Assembly (NCBI GenBank): GCA_013373205.1
Contig: JABXIG010000003.1
Location: forward strand, 1,095,853 to 1,159,852
Direction: 5' to 3'
Origin: Methylocystaceae bacterium
GTDB lineage: Bacteria; Pseudomonadota; Alphaproteobacteria; Rhodospirillales; Terasakiellaceae
DNA length: 64,000 nucleotides
Shown: piece after piece, positions 56,456 to 63,951 of the stretch
Layout: each line of letters opens with the position of its first letter
Position numbering within the stretch: position 1 is the stretch's first letter
Translations under genes and position numbers: made by a program
The notes under the pieces: generated by a model
Told to the model about the DNA's origin: nothing
Seen by the model: only the letters and a program-made list of their open reading frames with translations
Database searches by the model: none

Positions 56456-58075
56456 ATGCTCAACACATACCAATATCCGGAATTTGATTATATTCAGTCC
56501 GAAGAACAAAAGTCCGGTGACGTCAAACGTCACAAAGCCGTTATTATTGGCTCCGGCCCCATTGGCCTGACCACCGCCCTTGATTTTGCAAAGCAAGGCA
56601 TTCCGGTTGTCGTTTTAGATGACAACAACACTGTTTCCATTGGTTCTCGCGCTGTTTGTTATGCCAAACGCCCCTTGGAAATCATGGACCGTTTAGGCGT
56701 TGGCGAACGCATGATCGAAAAATCAGTTGAATGGAAAGTTGGTAAAGTCTTTCGTGATGAAGAACTGGTATATCAGTTTGACCTTCTGCCCGAAGACGAT
56801 CATAAAATCCCTGCCTTTATCAATCTGCAACAGTATTACCTTGAAGAATACATGATTGATGAATGCAAGAAACAATATGGCGACCTGATCGATTTTCGCT
56901 GGAAATCCAAAGTCATCAGCATTAAAAACAATGATGACCATGTTAAAATGCAAGTCGAAACCCCCGACGGCGTTTATGGCATGGAAGCCGAATATGTGGT
57001 CGCTTGTGATGGGGCTAATTCCGATACCCGCAAGATGTTGGGATTGGATTTTGAAGGTCACTTCTTCCAGGACCGTTTCCTGATTGCCGATGTGGTTATG
57101 AAAGCCGATTTCCCAGCTGAACGCTGGTTCTGGTTCAACCCGCCCTTCCACCGTAACCAGTCTGTTTTGCTACATATGCAGGCAGATGACGTCTGGCGTA
57201 TCGACTTCCAACTTGGCTGGGATTGCGACCCGGAAGAAGAAAAGAAACCGGAGAAAGTTATCCCGCGCCTGAAAGAAATGCTCGGCGATGATGTTGAATT
57301 TGAACTGGAATGGGTGTCTGTCTATCAATTCGCCTGCCGTCAGTTGCAGGACTTTAAATGCGGCCGCGTGTTTATTGCAGGCGATGCAGCCCATCAGGTT
57401 TCCCCGTTTGGTGCGCGTGGCGCCAACACAGGTGTTCAGGATATCGACAATCTAACCTGGAAGCTCAAACTGGTTATGGATGGCAAAGCCCCTGAAAAAT
57501 TGCTCGACACCTACAGTGAAGAACGTGTCTTTGCCGCAGCAGACAACCTGCTTAACTCAACACGTTCCACCGACTTCATCACACCAAAAAGCCCGATCTC
57601 CAAAGCCTTCCGTGATGCTGTACTCGATCTCGCCAGTGACTATGAATTCGCCCGTCCTCTGGTCAATTCCGGTCGCCTATCCACGCCGACCCCATATCTG
57701 AATAGCTCGCTCAACACGCCGGATAGTGACAGCTTTGACGGCAAGATGAAACCGGGCACCAACTGTGCCGATGCGCCGGTCACTGTAAATGGTCAGGATG
57801 GCTGGTTGCTCAATCAAATGAACGACTCACGCTTTAAACTCATAAGCTTTAATGCCGATGCACCGAAAACTTTGAACGTTAACGGGATCGAAGTCGAGGT
57901 CATCGCCGTGGGCCGTGATCTGCAAGACCGCAAAGGTCTCTTGAAAGAACGCTATGACGGACAGGACGGCACCACCTACCTGATCCGCCCGGACCAACAT
58001 GTGGCCGCACGCTGGCGTCAGTTTGACGAAAGCAACATCGAACAAGCCGTTAAACGCGCTATTGCAGCAGCATAA
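56456..58075 (+). CDS. FAD-dependent aromatic monooxygenase
   Basis: A 539-residue class A flavin monooxygenase of the MhpA/PheA group. Rossmann motif VIIGSGPIGLTTALDFAKQG, middle VACDGANSD (DG motif), and GRVFIAGDAAHQVSPFGARG (GD motif) are intact. The C-terminal thioredoxin-like domain typical of this group follows. It hydroxylates a phenolic ring using NAD(P)H. Start set at the ATG behind GGGAGAG, 25 bases after the VOC stop; the upstream in-frame extension overlaps the VOC gene. Substrate unknown; hydroxybenzoate- or hydroxyphenylacetate-like is plausible. Confidence 0.93.
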   Translation: MLNTYQYPEFDYIQSEEQKSGDVKRHKAVIIGSGPIGLTTALDFAKQGIPVVVLDDNNTVSIGSRAVCYAKRPLEIMDRLGVGERMIEKSVEWKVGKVFRDEELVYQFDLLPEDDHKIPAFINLQQYYLEEYMIDECKKQYGDLIDFRWKSKVISIKNNDDHVKMQVETPDGVYGMEAEYVVACDGANSDTRKMLGLDFEGHFFQDRFLIADVVMKADFPAERWFWFNPPFHRNQSVLLHMQADDVWRIDFQLGWDCDPEEEKKPEKVIPRLKEMLGDDVEFELEWVSVYQFACRQLQDFKCGRVFIAGDAAHQVSPFGARGANTGVQDIDNLTWKLKLVMDGKAPEKLLDTYSEERVFAAADNLLNSTRSTDFITPKSPISKAFRDAVLDLASDYEFARPLVNSGRLSTPTPYLNSSLNTPDSDSFDGKMKPGTNCADAPVTVNGQDGWLLNQMNDSRFKLISFNADAPKTLNVNGIEVEVIAVGRDLQDRKGLLKERYDGQDGTTYLIRPDQHVAARWRQFDESNIEQAVKRAIAAA

Positions 58076-58087
58076 AGGATAAAAACC

Positions 58088-58276
58088 ATGAGCTTAAACA
58101 CAAAACCTAACCTTGCCTCCCCCGATGACTTCTACCAGGAACTCATCGACACTCATCGCGACTTATCAGACGAAGACAGCCGCGACCTTAACGCCCGCTT
58201 GATCCTTCTTCTTTGTAACCATATTGGTGACATGGATGTGATCAGCGAAGCCTTAAAGGCCGCAAAAAAAGCATAA
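58088..58276 (+). CDS. DUF2783 small protein
   Basis: A 62-residue acidic helical protein containing DDFYQELIDTHRDLSDEDSRDLNARLILLL, the DUF2783 pattern. Members are typically encoded with FAD monooxygenases of aromatic catabolism; the function is not known. It follows the monooxygenase by 12 bases and is closed by a terminator, so it is the last gene of the operon. Confidence 0.8.
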   Translation: MSLNTKPNLASPDDFYQELIDTHRDLSDEDSRDLNARLILLLCNHIGDMDVISEALKAAKKA

Positions 58277-58282
58277 AACCAC

Positions 58283-58313
58283 AAAGGCCTCCCTTAAAAC
58301 GGAGGCCTTTTTT
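58283..58313 (+). terminator. Terminator of the aromatic monooxygenase operon
   Basis: Ten-base perfect stem AAAGGCCTCC (58283-58292) / GGAGGCCTTT (58301-58310), eight-base loop, T-run. Confidence 0.9.
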
Positions 58314-58402
58314 ATGGGGATGAAAAAAAACTGAAAAAAAACAAAATTCACCCTTGCCAATCCCCTAAACTTTAGGCTATTACCCTCTCCACAAACTGAT
58401 GA

Positions 58403-58490
58403 GGATGGCTGGCTGAGTGGTCGAAAGCGGCGGTCTTGAAAACCGTTGTACCGAGAGGTACCTGGGGTTCGAATCCCTAGCCATCCGCCA
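58403..58490 (+). tRNA. tRNA-Ser (UGA anticodon)
   Basis: An 88-base class II tRNA including encoded CCA. Acceptor GGATGGC pairs with GCCATCC; anticodon loop CTTGAAA gives TGA; an extended variable arm (TTGTACCGAGAGGTACC) marks serine; T-arm GGGGTTCGAATCCC. Its 3' end (58472-58490) is the repeated core of the element family downstream. Confidence 0.96.
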
Positions 58491-58493
58491 TTA

Positions 58494-58518
58494 AAACCCC
58501 GCGCAAGCGGGGTTTTTT
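58494..58518 (+). terminator. tRNA-Ser terminator (copy 1)
   Basis: Stem AAACCCCGC / GCGGGGTTT with GCAA tetraloop and T-run directly after the tRNA CCA. An identical stem recurs at 60044-60067. Confidence 0.92.
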
Positions 58519-58583
58519 ATTGTCTAAGTTATTGAAATAAAAAGATTTATCTTAAATATTGACACTGCGCAGAATCCCTAAAT

Positions 58584-58624
58584 TGTGTCACAGTGACACA
58601 AAACGTGACACATTTTGTGTCACA
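58584..58624. repeat. GTGACAC repeat cluster, left side of unit 1
   Basis: TGTGTCACAGTGACACA is a perfect inverted repeat (58584-58600), followed by CGTGACACA and TTTTGTGTCACA in alternating orientation. Related clusters at 59932-59964 and 60133-60173. Possible recombinase/excisionase arm sites or operators. Confidence 0.75.
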
Positions 58625-59925
58625 TAACGAAACCACTATTTTCCAGTAAAATCATAATTCCTTTGAATAAAACATTAGATTTTGCAAGAATTTATGTACA
58701 AATTTTGTTCCTCAAATTCCGAGACATTCCTTTGGCATTAGTAAGTCATATATTAGGGAATTGCCCTAAGTGTAAAAGTATAGCTTCATTTGGAATAGTC
58801 GACGTTCGTTCGAATTATGTTTCTAAGGGCTGCCGACACTGTCAATACAAGGAAAATGAAAACTTACCGCCCCTTCGGAAGAAAATTTTATATTTGGACC
58901 AATTTTTCCTAAGCCACACATTTCGGGGAAAGGAAAAAAAATTTATCGATGCTGCTAAACGCATAGAAAATTTAGCAGCGAAACAATTGTTGATCGTACC
59001 ATTCTCAAGCTTACATGAAGATGAAACCTATCAATGGGAACGACACTCAGAGTTAATTGAGTTCATAAAAGAAACATCAAGAGGTCATGAATTTCTACCC
59101 GATTACCAAGTCGAACAAAATCAATTAACAAAGGCCTTCGAGTCTTGGATAAGCGGAGCTCCACCATTTTATAAGAAAAGTGAGGACGATGTTTTTCCTA
59201 AAAACATCCATGAGTGGGAAAGCTACTACAGAATTGATGTCGGGCAGTATACTAAAGACCGAGAATTAGTGAGGGAGCTAAAAAAACAATCCGTTGATTC
59301 CTTAGTAGATATCTTTGACGGATGGCGAGCATCCAACACAACTTTTGAAGAAGATGTGATCATGGAATTGAATGCATCAGCAAAATCGTATTTAGATTCA
59401 TATTTTCTCTACGTTGAAAGAATACTTAGCGGTGACTTAATGGCCCAACTAAATGCACCAATAATGTCACGAATGGTTGAAGCGTTATTATTACATACTC
59501 CGAATGATATAAGCAGTGATAAACGCCTTAAAATGATTATAGACTTTTTTACATCCGAACATTTTCGTTTATGCCCATATCAAAACTTATCAGCTAAAAT
59601 TTTCGCAGCTCTAAAATTACAGGTCAAGCAAGGAGCTTATGCAAATGACATAAAAGCCAGAAAAAAACTGTCTGGCTTTTTCTACGATGTATCACACATC
59701 TCGAACTACGCACCTTATTGCCACGCATTTTTTGCGGATAAATCAATGTCCCAATTAGTCGCCCGACCAGAAGTCTCACTATCAAAAAATTATGAAGTAA
59801 AAGTCTTCTCAGTGGAAACCATGGATGATTTTCTTTGCTGGCTAGAAAGTCTCGAAGAAGAAATGACTGAAGAGCATATTATGGCATTAAGAAAGGCCTA
59901 CCCTAAACTTGTTTTAGATCATTGA
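58615..59925 (+). CDS. Predicted zinc-ribbon plus PIN-like nuclease (cargo of tRNA-Ser element)
   Basis: Up to 436 residues. A zinc-ribbon-like pair CPKC ... CRHC lies near residues 50-75, then a PIN-like core. Four acidic positions typical of PIN nucleases can be proposed: ILYLDQFFLS, the Glu in FSSLHEDETYQW, the Asp in FYDVSHISNYAPY, and FFADKSMSQL. Such domains are Mg-dependent RNases, often toxins or defence effectors. No ATG precedes the zinc ribbon: the frame opens with TTG inside the GTGACAC repeats, and no ribosome site is seen, so the start may be TTG or the gene may be 5'-truncated. Function is inference; family not otherwise recognised. Confidence 0.6.
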   Translation: MCHITKPLFSSKIIIPLNKTLDFARIYVQILFLKFRDIPLALVSHILGNCPKCKSIASFGIVDVRSNYVSKGCRHCQYKENENLPPLRKKILYLDQFFLSHTFRGKEKKFIDAAKRIENLAAKQLLIVPFSSLHEDETYQWERHSELIEFIKETSRGHEFLPDYQVEQNQLTKAFESWISGAPPFYKKSEDDVFPKNIHEWESYYRIDVGQYTKDRELVRELKKQSVDSLVDIFDGWRASNTTFEEDVIMELNASAKSYLDSYFLYVERILSGDLMAQLNAPIMSRMVEALLLHTPNDISSDKRLKMIIDFFTSEHFRLCPYQNLSAKIFAALKLQVKQGAYANDIKARKKLSGFFYDVSHISNYAPYCHAFFADKSMSQLVARPEVSLSKNYEVKVFSVETMDDFLCWLESLEEEMTEEHIMALRKAYPKLVLDH

Positions 59926-59931
59926 ATCCCT

Positions 59932-59964
59932 TGTGACACAAAACGTGACACATTTCGTGACACA
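59932..59964. repeat. GTGACAC repeat cluster, right side of unit 1
   Basis: Three direct copies of GTGACACA with 3-4 base spacers (AAACGTGACACATTTCGTGACAC), beginning seven bases after the PIN-like gene stop. Preceded by GAATCCC as in the left cluster and in the tRNA T-arm. Confidence 0.75.
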
Positions 59965-60043
59965 CAAAACTCCTAAATATATTAAAAACAATAACTTATA
60001 AGGTATTATTTTTACTTTGAAATCCCTAGCCATCCGCCATTAA

Positions 60044-60067
60044 AAACCCCGCGCAAGCGGGGTTTTT
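60044..60067 (+). terminator. Duplicated terminator (copy 2) in unit 2
   Basis: Same nine-base stem, GCAA loop and T-run as after the tRNA gene, here with no complete tRNA in front, only the 19-base 3' end. Evidence that the repeat extends beyond the attachment core. Confidence 0.85.
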
Positions 60068-60132
60068 TATTGCCTAAGCGATTGAAATAAAACCTTTATC
60101 TTTAATCTTAACTCTGAGCAGAATCCCTAAAT

Positions 60133-60173
60133 TGTGTCACAGCAACACAAAACGTGACATATTTTATGACACA
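60133..60173. repeat. GTGACAC repeat cluster of unit 2 (decayed)
   Basis: TTGTGTCACAGCAACACAAAACGTGACATATTTTATGACACA: same order as the unit-1 left cluster but with several substitutions, i.e. an older copy. Confidence 0.65.
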
Positions 60174-60251
60174 TTAAATATATAAATCATTTAAAAACAA
60201 AAACTTATTAGGTAATATTTTAACTTTGCAATCCTTAGCCATCCACCATTA

Positions 60252-60451
60252 GAAACAGCAAAACTCTCCTATAGAAAATCCAATATACGCTGAAAACACC
60301 AAGTCCTATATAAAAATGCACATCGTTAGCGGCCTCTAACGTATGGAGATATATGGGTTTTGACCTCCACACTTTGATTATAAGGTAAATAATTTTAGAT
60401 CTGAAAAAATTTGAATATAAAATTCGTTAACTCAATTTAATGCACTATATA
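60252..60451. other. Short AT-rich intergenic stretch after the element
   Basis: No gene seen. One six-base hairpin CGTTAG...CTAACG at 60326-60343 without T-run. The rest is AT-rich DNA leading to the MarR promoter. Confidence 0.5.
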
Positions 60452-60478
60452 TTGACAACATATTGTCAAATGTATAAT
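60452..60478 (+). promoter_or_regulatory. Promoter with palindromic operator for the MarR/membrane-protein pair
   Basis: TTGACA (60452-60457) and TATAAT (60473-60478), 15 bases apart. The -35 is embedded in a perfect inverted repeat TTGACAA-CATA-TTGTCAA (60452-60469), a size typical of MarR dimer sites. Autorepression by the gene 10 bases downstream is the natural inference. Confidence 0.65.
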
Positions 60479-60487
60479 GTATATTCT

Positions 60488-60934
60488 ATGAATGATAAAT
60501 CATCAAAAGTTACTCAGATTATTTTGGAGATATTTCGCCTTAACGGTTGCCTTATTAACGAAGGTAATGAGCTGGTTAAGGATTTAGGTATCACAAGCGC
60601 GCGATGGCAAGTTTTAGGGGCGTTATCTTATGCTCAGAAACCTCTAACAGTGCCTGAGATTGCCCATGATATGGGTTTAACAAGGCAGGCTGTGCAGAGA
60701 TTGGTAAATGAAATGACGGCAGATGATTTTGTCACCACAAGAGAAAATATAAACCACAAGCGCTCAAGACTTATTGAGTTAACAAAACATGGGCAGGATA
60801 TATTCAATCAAGCCATGAAACGTCAAAATCAATGGGCAGAAGCTTTAGCAAAAGGTTTTAGCATACATGATTTAAACACAGCCTTAGAACTAATGACTTT
60901 ACTGCGTCAAAGGCTTGAACAAGAAAAACGATAA
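60488..60934 (+). CDS. MarR-family transcriptional regulator
   Basis: A 148-residue winged helix: KPLTVPEIAHDMGLTRQAVQRLVNEM is the recognition HTH, followed by a wing with NHKRSRLIELTKHG. Start set at the ATG after the promoter/operator; the longer reading would begin upstream of the -35 element. It is followed at 13 bases by a membrane protein gene, likely its target. Confidence 0.88.
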   Translation: MNDKSSKVTQIILEIFRLNGCLINEGNELVKDLGITSARWQVLGALSYAQKPLTVPEIAHDMGLTRQAVQRLVNEMTADDFVTTRENINHKRSRLIELTKHGQDIFNQAMKRQNQWAEALAKGFSIHDLNTALELMTLLRQRLEQEKR

Positions 60935-60947
60935 GGAATATAGTAGT

Positions 60948-61391
60948 ATGAACCGTCAAATCATAAAAACTGCTCATCCGATTGCAGGGGCTGTAGCACT
61001 ATTAACCATCCTGACATTCTGGTCCGCGACAGTTTTCTCCAAATATTTAGGAGACCCAGAAATGATCGTCCAGGTCAAAACAATGATCCTTTATGGAATG
61101 ATTTTGCTTGTTCCGGCTATGGCGGTTTTAGGTGGAACAGGATTTAAACTTGGCGGCAAATCAACCTATCCGTTAATTGTGTCTAAACGAAAAAAAATGC
61201 CTATTATTGCTTTGAACGGATTAATTATCTTGGTTCCATCTGCTGTTATTTTGCAACAAATGGCTGTTTCTGGAAAATTTGGCACTTTATATTTAATCAT
61301 ACAAAGCATAGAGCTCATAGCAGGAGCGCTTAATATAATCTTGTTAGGCATTGCTTTTCGACAAGGCTTAAAATTCACCAAAAGAATATGA
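60948..61391 (+). CDS. Small four-helix membrane protein, MarR-linked
   Basis: A 147-residue integral membrane protein with four hydrophobic helices. The first begins AHPIAGAVALLTILTFWSATVFSKYLG, with a His before helix 1 and others absent from the helices, so heme binding is not evident. TAAGGA lies 12 bases ahead of the ATG. I do not recognise a named family. Co-transcription with the MarR gene suggests an inducible membrane function. Confidence 0.7.
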   Translation: MNRQIIKTAHPIAGAVALLTILTFWSATVFSKYLGDPEMIVQVKTMILYGMILLVPAMAVLGGTGFKLGGKSTYPLIVSKRKKMPIIALNGLIILVPSAVILQQMAVSGKFGTLYLIIQSIELIAGALNIILLGIAFRQGLKFTKRI

Positions 61392-61516
61392 ACACAAGTT
61401 TCGTACCTTGCTTTACATTGTTCATTCATTGCCTATGATTGGTATCTGGACTGTATTAAGACGTTGCAATAGTTTTTCCTATAACATTGTGATTATTGAA
61501 TAAGTTTATTGGAACA

Positions 61517-61533
61517 CCCTATTTAAAATAGGG
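61517..61533. promoter_or_regulatory. 17-bp perfect palindrome in intergenic region
   Basis: CCCTATTT-A-AAATAGGG, between the membrane protein gene and the RpiR terminator. With a one-base centre it cannot form a normal hairpin loop, so it is more likely a protein site or part of a weak terminator. Confidence 0.35.
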
Positions 61534-61574
61534 AAAGAAAGAAGTTTGCTATTCAAACACGCCATAAATCCTTG

Positions 61575-61600
61575 AAAACTCCGCATTTCAGAGTTTTTTT
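61575..61600 (+). terminator. Terminator between converging membrane protein and RpiR genes
   Basis: Stem AAAACTC (61575-61581) / GAGTTTT (61591-61597) with a nine-base loop and a T-run on the plus strand; the minus-strand T-run is shorter. Confidence 0.65.
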
Positions 61601-61628
61601 TATTTCTTAGCCACCAATCTGCTAATCT

Positions 61629-62507
61629 CTATGAATTAAACTTCTTGAACAGTTTTGTTTCATCAAAAAGTTGTTCAAGTTCGGCCATCCGGCTTTTGGT
61701 GTGTTCCCATGTTCGGGCTTGGACGGCGGCGATCAGGGCTTCCAAGACGAAAAGGGTTACGGCGGAGGAGTCCCAGGGCGATGGGACTTCTGTTCTGAGG
61801 TTAAAGACATATTTGGCATTTTTTGAGGCTGGCGAGCTCCATTGATCTGTAAAGAGAACTATTCTAACCCCGCGTTCACGGGCCAATTTTGTCAGGTTGA
61901 TGATGTTATGTTCATACCGGCGTACATCAAATGCCAGTAAAACGTCCCCTTTTTGCATATTTAAAAGATAATGCGGCCAGGTGTTGGAGTTGGACGCGAC
62001 CCGTGTCACGCGGCGACGCGCAACCTGCATGTGGGTAAAGAAATAATCCGCAAGGGATCGGGTAATGCGCCCGCCCACAATATGTAAGGTGTGTTCTTCG
62101 CTGCACAAAATCTCGACGACCTCATCAAACATGGACGGATCAATCTGCATCAAAGACTGTTTCAGGTTCTCCATCGTTGCATCGGCAAATTTATTGAGAA
62201 CATGTTCATCTGAAGCACTTTCGCTCCACCGATTGTATTTCGTAATCGGGCTGGAGATTTTTTCTTCCAACTCAAAACGAACCGCCGTTTGAAAGTCTGG
62301 AAAACCCTTAAAACCGATTTTTTTTAACATGCGTAAAACGGTTGGCGTGGAGACATTGGCACTTTCTGCCACCGTTGTAATGCTCCCCAGACAGGATACG
62401 GGAAAGTTTTCCAAAATGGTGTTGGCAAACCTCCGTTCTGTTGGTGTCAGAAGTTCAAAATTTTCCCGAATGAGTTCAGTAACACCTTTGCTGGTTGATT
62501 TACTCAT
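61629..62507 (-). CDS. RpiR/MurR-family transcriptional regulator with SIS domain
   Basis: A 292-residue regulator. N-terminal HTH_6 (LTPTERRFANTILENFP, TTVAESANVSTPTVLRMLKKIGFKGFPDFQ) and C-terminal SIS sugar-phosphate-type domain (ILCSEEHTLHIVGGRITRSLADYF, VRIVLFTDQWSSPASKNAKYVFNL). Divergent from the amidohydrolase/TRAP operon across 173 bases, so it probably controls that operon. Ligands of non-sugar operons with RpiR regulators vary. Confidence 0.92.
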   Translation of the reverse strand: MSKSTSKGVTELIRENFELLTPTERRFANTILENFPVSCLGSITTVAESANVSTPTVLRMLKKIGFKGFPDFQTAVRFELEEKISSPITKYNRWSESASDEHVLNKFADATMENLKQSLMQIDPSMFDEVVEILCSEEHTLHIVGGRITRSLADYFFTHMQVARRRVTRVASNSNTWPHYLLNMQKGDVLLAFDVRRYEHNIINLTKLARERGVRIVLFTDQWSSPASKNAKYVFNLRTEVPSPWDSSAVTLFVLEALIAAVQARTWEHTKSRMAELEQLFDETKLFKKFNS

Positions 62508-62680
62508 TCTGTCCTCCTGAACATGCTTTTAAAACGATTAAAAATATCACTTTGCCAACTTTGTAAAAAATATAACAGAAAGGGTCTTGTCTGAAAATAT
62601 TTTTTCTGTCACAGTTTTTACCAATCGGCGTTCAACGTCGTTTTAAACTTATTTGTGTGACTTAGCAGTGTGATGCCCTG

Positions 62681-63448
62681 ATGTCCGAAGCTTTTGAAAT
62701 TTATAATGAAAACGGCAGTTTCCCTCTCTTGCTGGTTTGCGAACACGCCAGCAATTACGTGCCATCACGCTATAATGGTCTGGGCTTAGACGAAGACCTT
62801 TTACAATCGCATATCGCATGGGATCCGGGGGCGCGTCAGGTTGCCTTAAAACTCGCGGATATGCTGGATTGCCCCCTTGTTGCTGCGGGGATGTCGCGCC
62901 TGCTTTATGACTGTAATCGCCCCCCCGAAGCCAAAGATTCGATCCCTGTTCTTAGCGAGATTTATCCGATTCCGGGTAATGTGGATTTAACATCCGAAGA
63001 AAAAAACTGGCGAATTGAAAATATTTACCAGCCCTTTCACAGCGCGGTTGAAAACACATTTTCCAAGCTCGAAAACACAGATATCGTTCCATCCATGGTG
63101 ACGATCCATTCCTTTACACCTGTGTACAAGGGTGAGAAAAGGAAAGTTGAAATCGGCATCCTGCATGACAGCGATACCGCCTTAGCTGACCATATTCTAG
63201 ATGCCTCATCTGATTTTGAAGACCTCGTCATTGCCCGAAACGAACCCTACAGCCCAACCGATGGCGTCACCCATAGCCTGAAACTACATGGGCTCAACAA
63301 GGGGCGTAGAAATGTGATGTTCGAAATTCGCAATGATTTAATCAGTAACGAAAACAAAGCGGCAGACATGGCAGCACGCCTTGCGCCAATGATTAAAAAT
63401 GCCGTTTTAAACCAAAGCAGTCATAAAAAGCCGGGGGAAGACGTGTGA
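62681..63448 (+). CDS. N-formylglutamate amidohydrolase family protein
   Basis: A 255-residue member of the HutG-type Zn hydrolase family: LLLVCEHASNYVPSRYNGLGL, SHIAWDPGARQVALKLA, LYDCNRPPEAKDSIP and VTIHSFTPVYKG are the signature segments. It would hydrolyse N-formylglutamate or a related N-acyl amino acid. It overlaps a TRAP permease gene and not other hut genes, so the substrate is more likely whatever the TRAP system imports than histidine breakdown. Confidence 0.88.
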   Translation: MSEAFEIYNENGSFPLLLVCEHASNYVPSRYNGLGLDEDLLQSHIAWDPGARQVALKLADMLDCPLVAAGMSRLLYDCNRPPEAKDSIPVLSEIYPIPGNVDLTSEEKNWRIENIYQPFHSAVENTFSKLENTDIVPSMVTIHSFTPVYKGEKRKVEIGILHDSDTALADHILDASSDFEDLVIARNEPYSPTDGVTHSLKLHGLNKGRRNVMFEIRNDLISNENKAADMAARLAPMIKNAVLNQSSHKKPGEDV

Positions 63449-63951
63449 ATAATATACTGCGAAAATATATCAAGATCATCGATGCGATAAATTATCGTAT
63501 GGGACGGATTGCCATGTACGGTGTCTTTCTTCTTGTCGGCATCTTACTTTGGTCATCCATATCCAAAACATTTTTCCTACCGTCTTTATGGACGCTGGAA
63601 ATGGCACAATTCGCCATGGTCGCCTATTACATCATGGGCGGTCCCTATTCCATTCAAATGGGGTCAAACGTGCGTATGGATTTGCTCTACGGCAGCTGGC
63701 GACCACGTACGAAAATGTTGGTTGATTGTGTCACGGTTTTCTTTTTGATTTTTTATCTCGGTGTCATGCTCTACGGCGGTATTGACAGCACAACTTATTC
63801 TCTCATGTATGGCGAGCGTAGCCCGACGGCTTGGCGCCCATATCTCTGGCCAATTAAAATTATTATGTGTTTCGGTCTATTTATGATGATCCTTCAATGC
63901 CTTTCAGAACTCTGTAAGGACGTCCTTCGCCTGCATGGGGAGGAAGTTTAA
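63445..63951 (+). CDS. TRAP transporter small permease (DctQ type)
   Basis: A 168-residue, four-helix membrane protein with the DctQ patterns SLWTLEMAQFAMVAYYIMGGPY and SNVRMDLLYGSW. GTG start overlapping the amidohydrolase stop (GTGA). The adjoining large permease starts at its stop codon (TAATG). The periplasmic binding protein is not in the window. Confidence 0.9.
   Translation: MNNILRKYIKIIDAINYRMGRIAMYGVFLLVGILLWSSISKTFFLPSLWTLEMAQFAMVAYYIMGGPYSIQMGSNVRMDLLYGSWRPRTKMLVDCVTVFFLIFYLGVMLYGGIDSTTYSLMYGERSPTAWRPYLWPIKIIMCFGLFMMILQCLSELCKDVLRLHGEEV

Larger units (their letters stand above)
58472..60020. mobile_element. tRNA-Ser-associated unit 1 (1.55 kb) carrying a single PIN-like gene
   Basis: Bounded by direct repeats of the tRNA 3' end: AATCCCTAGCCATCCGCCA at 58472-58490 (inside tRNA-Ser) and identical at 60021-60039. 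Left end: terminator hairpin, then GTGACAC-type repeats (58584-58624). Right end: GTGACAC-type repeats (59932-59964), then an AT-rich tail ending ACTTATAAGG...TTACTTTG. One gene, no integrase, excisionase or transposase. Visibly AT-richer than its surroundings. It looks like a non-autonomous integrative element using this tRNA as attachment site (inference). Confidence 0.72.
60021..60229. mobile_element. tRNA-Ser-associated unit 2 (209 bp), gene-less derivative
   Basis: Starts with an exact 19-base core copy (60021-60039), repeats the left end of unit 1 (terminator 60044-60067, the ATTGAAATAAAA stretch, GAATCCCTAAATTGTGTCACAG) and passes straight into the unit-1 right end (TTAAAAACAAAAACTTATTAGG...TAACTTTG). 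It is followed by a degenerate core AATCCTTAGCCATCCACCA at 60230-60248 (two mismatches). Only one GTGACAC cluster is left, as expected if the interior was lost by recombination between the two clusters. Confidence 0.7.

Noticed and set aside
58584-59964. Type III toxin-antitoxin (ToxIN-like) or retron reading of the repeat/nuclease pair
   Set aside because: Repeats are too short and sit on both sides of the gene; no reverse transcriptase YxDD motif; kept only as an open possibility for an RNA partner.
58584-60173. GTGACAC clusters considered as a CRISPR array
   Set aside because: Units are seven to nine bases, in mixed orientation with 3-4 base spacers; no unique spacers of protospacer length and no cas genes.
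58403-60500. Prophage or classical genomic island at tRNA-Ser
   Set aside because: No integrase, replication, structural or mobilisation gene lies between the repeats or within the following 3.7 kb.
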